A stretch of 64,000 nt of DNA from NCBI GenBank assembly GCA_029204225.1, contig CM055107.1, forward strand, positions 12,320,627 through 12,384,626, given 5' to 3'. The notes below the pieces were generated by a model. It worked only from the letters and a program-made list of their open reading frames with translations, made no database searches and had not been told where the DNA came from. A program made the position numbers and the translations under genes. The stretch comes from Diphasiastrum complanatum (lineage: Eukaryota > Streptophyta > Lycopodiopsida > Lycopodiales > Lycopodiaceae). Of the stretch, positions 56,165 to 64,000 are shown piece after piece (positions within the stretch are counted from its first letter, which is position 1; each line of letters begins with the position of its first letter).

Positions 56165-59100
56165 GCAGGGACTTTGGGAATCATCTGAGTTGATTCACTA
56201 CCGAACGTGGAAGCTTGATCTGATTGTTTAATTTCTGTCTCCTTAGACGAGGGCTTTATTGGCTGTTTAAGCTTCGCACGCATCTGTTTTTGATGCTTGG
56301 TTAATTGTGTATCAATGATTTTATTTTTTTGTAACCGAGGTTTTTGCGGTTTTTGAGTGGGCGGTGTTGTTAGCTTACTTATTATATCATCATTGATTGT
56401 ATCCCAGACTTCGTCTGGATACACATCCCATGTATAAACTTTGGATTTGGGCCTGTATGCTTGTGTGTTGGGTATTTTGGACGTCAGTTGGACATGAGCC
56501 AATGGTCTTGGAGTCTTGATCGCCTTAGGAATTGATTTTGGTGGATGAGGTTGGGCATCTAGATAGAGGAGTACATGTTCATCCATCATTTCTACATCAT
56601 CTATGGAAATAATACCTTCTTCCAGAACATGGGCGGTAGAGACGCTAGGTTCTCCTGGGCACCAAGCTATAGGAATCGGGTCAATCATCATAAGTGGGAT
56701 GATGGGTCTGTCAATGTCTATAGAAGATGGGATAATATCCACATCTGTTGTAGCGGTTTTGATACGACATCGATTGGAATCTGCACAGTCCACAGTGGCT
56801 AGTGCATGACCCCAATTGATTATGTCCGTGGATCGTGTATAATGGCCTTTTGGTTGGATCGGGGCACTATCTGATTCGTCATATGTTGTAGATGACCAAT
56901 CATCGTATACCTTGGTTAGCTTGACATGGCCTGCTGAGTCAACCGTGACTCATTTCTCGTGGTTGCCAAAGGTAATTTTACTTTGCTTCCAATCTTGGAC
57001 AACACCTGCCATCTGGAGCCAAGGTGTATCAAGAAAGGAGTTTATATGTATTAGCATCTTCTGGTAGGTCTAAGATGACACAATCGATAACAAACTTGAC
57101 ACCTGCTATCCGAACTTTTATATTTGATAAATGACCAGCAGGGTTGGTAACTCGTTGATCAGCCATGCGAAGTTTATATCGTGGTTGATCGAGGGTATGG
57201 AAGCCCCATGACTTTGCCAATGACAAAGCCATTATATTAACGCCTAATCCACTATCGAGGATAGCGGATACTGTGGGATAATCTTTATAGGACAAAGGTA
57301 GTGTGATGCTATTCCCCTTAGCAACACCTAGATTCATCATATTCATCAAAATCTGAGGAATTTCGAGAATGTCTTCTGGTTTTCGTTGTTCATCAGGAAT
57401 AGGAGGCAGTTGAAAACTACGATGGATATAGCGTTGAAGTCTGGTGAAGGATTTGATTGCACTATGGAATGGCATAATGAGTTGAGCTTGTAGGAGGTCA
57501 GAAAATACTTCAAGTCCGTGTAGGGATTGCTCCTTTTCGGGGATATGAGCTGATAACGGACTTTCTGTATGTTCTTCCTCTCGCAAAAATTCATCTCGGA
57601 ATTTGTTGTATGGTCTTTGTTTGACTTTTGGGTCCGGGTAGTCTGTTGGTAATGTGGAAGCCGTCAAATGGCTTCCATGTGGGTCAGCTGTTTTTCCATG
57701 GTTTTGTTGCTATTCTTGTTGTTGGCGTTGTGCTCTAGTAAGAACTCTAACAAGTTCAGATGTGATATGACGTGCTGGAAGGATCCTGTTAGGTTGTTTA
57801 GGACAGTCTTTGAAGCTGTGTTTGCGAACATAGTTGGGACATTTCGCATGGTATTGGTTTTTTACTTTACAGTTAGCCATGAAATGTCCAGTTTTCCCAC
57901 AAATAAAGCGGTCATGGGTCTCGTGGTGATAGCGTAACCATCTTGGATGGCTAGCTGTGTTGGGTTTTCTGGTGGTGTGGAATACTCAGCTTGTTTGCAT
58001 GAGCATGAGTTGTCGGGTTGATAATGGTGATGACTAGATAATGGAATTATTGTATTATTGTGATATGATTGATCATACAAGTTTTCTACCAAATGTGCTT
58101 GGGCAGATTCTCGAGGATGTCTATGTCTTTGTGCTCCTAGATCTTGTTGTCCTCTTGGTGGTGGTCCTAAGAGCGCCAGCTGTGGTTGAGGGTCATGTTT
58201 AGATTGTCTGGGCAACTCTTGTATATGGACTTGGTTGTTTCATCTCACGTGTTCTCTCGTCTATGGTGGATTTGGCCAGTGGGTAACTGACCCGACATTG
58301 AACTCTAGATAGACTTAAGAGTGTTCTGACACTCTTTTGTGAGTTTCTCCATCTGTTGTTGGTGTTGCTGGTTAAGCAACTCCATCTATGTCTTCCATAA
58401 CTGTTCTCGAGTGTCATCGTTTGGGCGAGCTTTTTGGACAACACGATGTGCTCTCCGTTCTCGTGGTTCATCAACATCTGAGCCCTCAACTTCTTCCCGA
58501 ATGGCATCAGACATGGCTTGTTTCAATGATGTATATTCATCATTCTGACGAAGTTCACGTCTTACTGATCATGGGAGTCCAACGAGGAACCAAATGATGA
58601 GCATGGATTCGGTGGGTTGCTCTTGTACCTGACTTTTTAATCGTTTAAATCATTCAATGTAGTCACGTACTTTTTCGTCTTTTGTCATTTTGAAATAACT
58701 TAGTTTGACAAAAGGACTTTCTATCAAGCAAAATGGCTTGAAGCATTTGATAAAGGCCTCCTTCAAGAGTGACCAGTCACGTTTATCTTCACGATCAAGA
58801 TTAAAAAACCATTCTCGTGCTCGATCGATCATGGTCATCGAAAACAATTGAATCATGGTGTCTGGTGATGTTTCGCCATAGACATCACATGCATTCTCAA
58901 AGACTTGAAGAAATCTTTGAGGATCAATGTTGCCATCGTACTTAGGTAAGTCGAGCTGTGGGGTCCTTTTTTCAGTACATGGAACATTATTTGCGAAAGC
59001 TCCATTTAAGTGAGCTCTTGCATGTGAGGATTCGGCAGCATGAAATTGTGGTCGTTCGTATGGAGCTTCATAACGCATAAGTTCTCATCTATCGAATGGG

Positions 59101-59228
59101 TTCGTGGATGGCTCTTGGACTTGAGATTTCATCCAAGAATATCTGTTAAATTGAGCCTGGTCGGTGGATGGGAAAACCATATTTGGTGGATAGTCCTTCG
59201 TAGAATTCGAATCATAAGGGCGATCCAT
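56165..59228 (-). pseudogene. family B gag-protease, minus-strand copy
   Basis: ATG at 59228 (MDRPYDSNSTKDY). The capsid region is QLDLPKYDGNIDPQRFLQV, DRAREWFFNLDREDKRDWS and KEAFIKCFKPFCLIESPFVK (59078-58650). A Gln/Pro-rich part and knuckles follow (58,300-57,800). Then the protease: ILDSGLGVNIMALSLAKSWG (about 57,210-57,270; D-S-G active site), RMADQRVTNPAGHLSNIKVRI and LPEDANTYKLL. A linker runs to about 56,170 and then joins the region before ORF3. Stops and shifts break it, but it is fuller than the plus copy: the knuckle-protease segment is present. Confidence 0.83.
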
Positions 59229-59235
59229 GACAGCG

Positions 59236-59662
59236 GTTGAGAACTGACGCGAAAGCGTCGGTCGAGATTTGTTGCGAAGCTGTCGGTCGAGATCTGTGAC
59301 GAGGGCGTTGGTCGAGATCTGACGTGAGGTCGTCGGTCGAGATATGACGTGAAGCGTCGTCGGTCGAGATCTGACGTGAAGCATTGTCAGTCGAGATTTG
59401 ACGCAAGGTTGTTAGTCGAGATCTGATGCGAGGTCGTCGGTTGAGGTCGGTCGAGATCTAAGTGAAGGCCATCCGTTGAGATTTAAGAGGATGGCATCGG
59501 TTGAGATCTGATGCAGTGTGTCGGTTGAGATCTAACTGAAGGCCATCGGTTGAGATTAGACTGTAGCGCATCGGTCGAGATTTGAAAGATGGCTCTGGCG
59601 GCAGTCGAGATTGAACCGTGGCTCAACTTGGAAATGAGCGTGAAGCGTCGGTTGAGAAGTGC
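59236..59662 (-). repeat. family B leader array on the minus strand
   Basis: Reverse complement of the ATCTCRACCGACG array: CGTCGGTCGAGAT and CATCGGTTGAGAT words recur about 15 times. Position and order relative to gag and primer site equal those of 21736-22215. The unit order near the 5' side (GGCCTTCACTTAGAT-type linkers) is shared between both copies. Confidence 0.9.
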
Positions 59663-59775
59663 GATTCGCGGTAGGCAGGATGAAAATAGTGTGCTCTGTG
59701 ATGAAGGCGTGGAAGTTCAAAGAGCGATGGGTGTGTGGCACAGATCAAAATGGTTTGGGTGGTTTAATGTATGTG

Positions 59776-59794
59776 GAGCTGTGCAACGACACCA
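59776..59794 (-). other. primer-binding site of minus-strand B element
   Basis: On the minus strand, TGGTGTCGTTGCACAGCTC starts two bases after the LTR end. It differs from the tRNA-Asp type TGGCGCCGTTGC by two C-to-T changes over 12 bases, then diverges. Confidence 0.5.
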
Positions 59795-59796
59795 AA

Positions 59797-59869
59797 TGTT
59801 CACGGATTCCTTGAGTTTGTGAACACGGTTTTCTGCTTCTTCTTATACTTCTGTAGTTACGGTTATTTA
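59797..59869 (-). mobile_element. family B 5' LTR end, cut by Copia-2
   Basis: 73 bp match the last part of the LTR at 51567-51640, including the hairpin region and GGTTTTCTGCTTCTTCTTAT. The match stops at GGTTATTTA, where the Copia-2 LTR begins. The rest of this LTR is expected beyond the window. Confidence 0.88.
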
Positions 59870-60551
59870 TGTTAAAAATTCACAATTCTAGCTTGACTAG
59901 TTTTGGTCATATGACTTGTAAATAGTTAAATGGTCATGATGTGGCTTGTCACACGTGCCAAATAGCATAGGATTCCATTCATAAGGATGTTCTCAAGTAG
60001 ACCTAAGTGTTAGAACCTTTGGAATGAGTCCAAATTATGCTTAGATACAAGGGAGAAAAAATAGGAGCTATTTTTGGTAATTTTTGCATTGTTGAGGGAT
60101 CTCCAAGATTCCAACCCTAACTTGGTAGGGATGAAAGATCCACCAAAATTAGCATTAGGGATAGGTTTAGGGCTACTCATACCTGCCCGAAACCGTGATG
60201 GATCTTGTATATATAGGTGATGATATCTCACCAAAATCAATCAAGCAATTTCATGTTTTTTCTCTCATAATGGTGCAATTGCTCTCTATGTTCATAATTG
60301 TTTGAGTACTTGTGATTACTAATGATTATAGGATTGAATGTAGGTCTGGTGTACAGTACTCAGACTGTGGGAGGCCGTACTTTCACACGTGTGAAGCCTT
60401 CTTCAAGGATTTGGGCCATTTAGTGAGGTTCAAGCATAGGTTTTTGATGGATTTTGATGGTTCAACTTGTGCTAATCTTATGAAATCATAATCTATTGTT
60501 TTCCTCATCATTTCAAGTGTTTTAGAATCCTTATTTGCTGTAATTTTTACA
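59870..60551 (+). mobile_element. Copia-2 5' LTR
   Basis: 682 bp from TGTTAAAAATTC to TTTTTACA, with TG/CA ends, bounded left by the B LTR and right by the primer site. It contains a TATATATA box at 60208-60215. The 3' LTR is outside the window, so age cannot be estimated here. Confidence 0.9.
60208..60215 (+). promoter_or_regulatory. TATA box of Copia-2 LTR
   Basis: TATATATA in CTTGTATATATAGGTG, 340 bases into the LTR and the best core-promoter candidate. Confidence 0.65.
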
Positions 60552-60563
60552 TGGTATCAGAGC
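60552..60563 (+). other. primer-binding site, initiator tRNA-Met
   Basis: TGGTATCAGAGC follows the LTR end without spacer. It is the standard initiator tRNA-Met primer site of plant Copia elements. Confidence 0.95.
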
Positions 60564-61362
60564 CTAAAGGCTGAAATGAGCTAAATCCTTGGTTTGCATT
60601 CAATTTTATCACAATTTTTGATCTAAATCTTGTGTAGATTGGATCTTAGCATCTAGTATTGATTCTAGAACTCAAAGTGAGTCAAATACATTGGAGATTG
60701 GTGTTGTGTGACTTCATTTGCAGGTGTTTAGGTGTCTAAAACCAGAGGCAAAGTTGAATTCAATTCACATTACCAAGATAGCAAGTTTTGCTTGCTCCAA
60801 GCATTGATTTCTAAGCGAGTTTTGGAGGTGATTTCATAGAGAAGGCTTTCTAGCATTCAAGGAGAGGGAAGATCAGAGTTTTGGGGACTCTTCAAGGCTG
60901 TTCTAAGGTGTAGTAGGCACCTCCTAAAGTGATTTAGGTTCAGTCCAACCATTGCTTGACTTATGCACCAAATTAGATCAATTTTTCATCAATTTTGATC
61001 ATTTTTTGCTTGTGATTGGATAGTAGATTGTGTTGCATCCTCATTAAGTTCCATTTAGATCTTTTACAAGTGATTTTGGAAGTATATTAGGTTGCTGAAA
61101 TTCACTCTTGATCAGATCATTTGGAAGCTTTAATGTTCTTTATAGAAAGAGGGGCAATTCTACTAGTATTGTCTACTTCAATCAAGCAAGTGCATTGTTT
61201 CTAGTATTCTATGATTTGATTTTGTTAGAGATCATTCTTAGATCTTTATAGGAAGTCTATTACTGATCTTTTCAGGTCCCTAAGAAGTGGGATAAGGTAG
61301 ACCTTCAATCAAATCAATAGAAGTAACCTTCATTTGTGTCAAGTCCTTGATTAGGAGACTAG
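60564..61362 (+). other. Copia-2 leader
   Basis: About 800 bases of AT-rich untranslated leader between primer site and gag. No repeat array or domain is seen, unlike the leaders of families A and B. Confidence 0.6.
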
Positions 61363-62124
61363 ATGGCATCTATAAATGCATATCTTTTGGATACTAATGA
61401 AAGGCTCAACAAAACTAACTATTCCATATGGAAAGTTAGAATGGAATCTATCATGATCATGCAAGATCTGATGGAAATTGTAAATGGTAAGGAGGGTGAA
61501 CCTATTCATCCTCAAGAAAAAGCCAAATACATCAAGAGGTGCAATGTTGCACTACATTGCATAAAAATGAATGTTGCAAATGAACTCTTAAGAGAGGTAG
61601 GAGATTGCACTTCAGCTCAAGATGCTTGGGAGACTTTGCAAAAGGTCTATGAATCCAAGAACCAAACTAGAATGTTAGCTTTGAAGAATCAAATCTATAG
61701 AAGCTATCAAAAGAAAGGAGAGAGTGCACATACTTTTGTCCTAAGAGTAAAGGAATTGAACAAAGAGCTAGCCTTTATAGGTGACCCTATCAAGGATGAA
61801 GAGCTTGTTCAACTCATATTGAATGGACTAAGCTTTGAATTTGACAATTTGGTTCAGGGATATGCAATTATGGGTAAGCTACCCATACTTGAAGAACTCC
61901 AAGGCACACTCATGGCCGAGGAATCAAGAAGGAGCCAAATGCAAGAGAGGATGGATAGCTTTCCATCCAAGGTGGAGATGACCAAGCTCTCTTCACCAAA
62001 GGCAAAGGCAAGTCCAAAGGCAAAGGATCAACATTCAAGAAGTCTACAAAGCTTGAGGATCAAGAACGACCCCCACAGGCATCTCCATCAACCACCAAAG
62101 TCAAGAAGGACAAATCAAAGGTGA
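61363..62124 (+). pseudogene. Copia-2 gag, with one frameshift before the zinc knuckle
   Basis: ATG at 61363 (MASINAYLLDTNERLNKTNYS). The Copia gag domain (YSIWKVRMESIM, AQDAWETLQKVYES, AHTFVLRVKELNKELA) is intact to about residue 205. The frame then runs out of register and ends at TGA (62122-62124). In the -1 frame from about 61,985, the basic Lys-Gly linker leads to the CCHC knuckle CYYCSKMGHYASEC (62127-62168) and on into pol. One base change near 61,975-61,990 explains this. Gag would form the particle and bind RNA. Confidence 0.88.
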
Positions 62125-64000
62125 AGTGCTACTATTGTAGCAAGATGGGGCATTATGCCTCGGAATGCTTCAAGAGGAAGCAAGATCAAAGCCAAGCCAA
62201 CATGAGCAAAGAGGAGGAGGAGGAGAGTTCACATGAGGACTCTCTCATGATGTCCATATTCTCTTCAACAAGCTTCAAAGGAGAAGATCCTTGGTGGATT
62301 GACTCGGGTGCTACTTCACACATGACTAGTAAAAGGGAGTTTTTCTCTTCTCTCTTATCTTATGATGGACCTATAAAGTCTATCTATACAGCAAATGATG
62401 AAGCTTGTAAGATTGAAGGAGTTGGTAGCATTCCCCTTTGCTTAGGATCTTCCAAAAAGATCAACATAGAAGGTGTTTTGTACATTCCTACAATAACAAA
62501 GAATCTACTAAGTGTTGGCCAAATGGTAGACAATGGTTTCAATGTTGACTTTGCTTCAAATGAATGTTTCATCAAGAAGAAGGGTAAGATAGTGGCTAAG
62601 GGCACTAGACTTGGAAAACTTTATAAGCTGGATGCATTTGTGGATACTAATGTTGTCATGTTGGCCGAGAAGAGCAAGATATCTACCTTTACTTTATGGC
62701 ACAAAAGACTTGGACATGTCAACTCGGGTTCCATGGAGGCTATGATCAAGGAGGAGTATGTTTTAGACCTACCAAGGTCTATTGGGAAGGAAGACAAGGT
62801 TTGTGAAGCTTGTGCCTTATCCAAGGCACATAAGAAGGTGTTTCCTAACTCCATCACAAAGTCATCTCATCCTCTTGAACTCATACACTCGGATGTGCAC
62901 ATTGCTAGCACCAAATCTAATGGAGGTTCATCCATGTTTTTAACCTTCATTGATGACTACTCAAGATATTGTTGGGTGTTCTTACTTTCCTTAAAGTCTC
63001 AAGTATTTGATACTTTTGTAAAGTTCAAGTTGTTTGTGGAAAAGCATCATAATCATAGCATCAAGATTCTTAGAAGTGACAATGGTGGAGAATTCATCTC
63101 CAATGAGTTCAAGGCCTTTTGTGAGGAGGAAGGGATCAAGAAAGAGACTTCTTGTCCTTACACTCCTCAACAAAATGGAGTTGCTGAAAGAAGGAATAGA
63201 ACATTATGTGAATGTTCTAAGGCTTTAAGATTAGATGCTTGTTTGCCCAAATCCTTTTGGGGTGAGTCTCTTGTATGTGCAAACTACTTGATGAATAGGG
63301 TGTCTTGCAAAGCAATTGAAGGCAAAACTCCTTATGAGATGTTGTATGGAAAGAAACCCAATCTTAATCACTTGAAAGTTTTTGGGTGTATATGTTATGT
63401 GCATGTGCCATTAGAAACAAGAACCAAGGAGGATCCATCTTCCACAAGAGGGATCATGCTTGGATATGCAAGCTCAAGCAAGGGCTACAAAGTCTATCTT
63501 CCATCCTTGAACAAATTTGTTGTTTCAAGGGATGTCATCTTTGATGAACATCATATGCATATGCTTGAAGAAGGCTCAAGTGCTCCAACAATCAAGAAGA
63601 AGATGGCCGAGGAGCAAGATCTTGGTTTTGAGGAGGAGCTCATGGAGGAGCAAGCACCAAACCCACCTATCACACCAAGGAGATCTTCAAGGGCAAAAGT
63701 GGAGCCATCAAGGCTCACATATCAAGGCAAAGGACAGCAAGTTGAGGGTATCTCATCCACTTCTTATGCTTTATCTAGTTTTGAAGAACCGACTAATGTT
63801 GAAGATGAATTGAACTCCAAAGAATGGTATAAAGCTATGTTGGATGAGTATGATGCCTTGATTGAGAATGAAACTTGGTTGCTTGTTGAGAGACCTCAAA
63901 GGAATGTGATAGGATGCAAGTGGGTCTTCAAGCTTAAGTTGAATGCAAATGGGAGTGTTAACAAACATAAAGCAAGATTAGTTGCAAAAGGTTATGCTCA
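62000..64000 (+). CDS. Copia-2 pol: protease, integrase, RT start (open to window end)
   Basis: One open frame with no stop to the window edge. It contains the zinc knuckle, protease active site DPWWIDSGATSHMT (about 62,288-62,330), GAG-pre-integrase HKRLGHVNSGSME with CEACALSK, and integrase acids D (LIHSDVH), D (LRSDNGGEF) and E (PQQNGVAERRNRTL). The Copia RT start follows (EWYKAMLDEYDALI, NKHKARLVAKGYA). All motifs checked are intact. Pol makes and integrates the DNA copy. The upstream gag frameshift would uncouple it unless bypassed. Confidence 0.92.

Larger units (their letters stand above)
51567..59869 (-). mobile_element. family B element on the minus strand, pol deleted, split by Copia-2
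   Basis: In element order (right to left): partial 5' LTR 59869-59797, primer site, motif-array leader, gag, protease, ORF3, 3' LTR 52666-51567. RT, RNase H and integrase are absent: the protease linker joins the pre-ORF3 region near 56165. It is inserted in the RT gene of the host element. The left flank GAGTA (51562-51566) is the candidate TSD. The right end lies outside the window because Copia-2 split the 5' LTR at 59870. Confidence 0.9.
59870..64000 (+). mobile_element. Copia-2: near-intact Ty1/Copia element, cut by window end
   Basis: 5' LTR, tRNA-Met primer site, 800-bp leader, gag and pol lie in order. Pol is open from the zinc knuckle to the last base. The single visible lesion is a one-base frameshift in gag. 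The element interrupts the B-family LTR; the five bases before it are ATTTA (59865-59869), which should recur after its 3' LTR. It is the youngest layer of the nest. Confidence 0.94.

Noticed and set aside
1-64000. CRISPR arrays, operons, rRNA or complete tRNA genes
   Set aside because: None seen. The regular arrays are retrotransposon leader repeats with variable spacing, and the genome is a plant's.

Overview
This is nuclear DNA from a land plant. The only clear cellular gene is a leucine-rich-repeat receptor kinase of the plant TDR/PXY type, with a GT-AG intron. The other coding capacity recognised is plant LTR retrotransposons (Copia and Gypsy) in several states of decay, and one DNA-transposon-like relic. 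Nested long elements and large repeat-filled intergenic space suggest a big genome, perhaps a fern, lycophyte or gymnosperm rather than a compact angiosperm. That last step is inference.

Layout. 1-3 kb: non-coding, with a duplicated TG/AG microsatellite and four TTAGGG units. 3.04-6.22 kb: the receptor kinase gene in two exons, intact. 6.2-10.4 kb: non-coding, with several small tandem duplications, a GC-rich island and a C25A13 tract. 10.4-13.9 kb: decayed Copia element. 14.1-15.5 kb: Gypsy remnant. 15.5-17.1 kb: AT-rich, empty. 17.1-18.35 kb: relic resembling DUF7869 transposon proteins. 20.2-59.9 kb: a mosaic and nest of two related Gypsy families, called A and B here. 59.9-64 kb: a young Copia element cut by the window edge.

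The Gypsy families share one plan: LTR, long leader, gag with several zinc knuckles, protease, RT/RNase H/integrase, a second non-coding spacer, then a third large ORF (ORF3) 3' of pol with a coiled coil, then LTR. Both the leader and the pre-ORF3 spacer carry reiterated family-specific motifs: AACCTTCGCCGA-like words in A, and arrays of ATCTCRACCGACG in B. Family A has a tRNA-Asp-type primer site, as in Athila elements. An ORF in the env position with a matching motif-rich leader is the most interesting feature of the window.

The insertion order can be read. An A-like host element was split by family A copy 2 (39806-51018, with AACTA target duplication) and, inside its RT gene, by a minus-strand B element (from 51567). 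The LTR of that B element was then split at 59870 by Copia-2, whose pol frame is still open to the window end. Most other joints (25.3, 26.9, 28.1, 33.9, 38.4 and 56.2 kb) lack LTRs and look like recombination or deletion scars.
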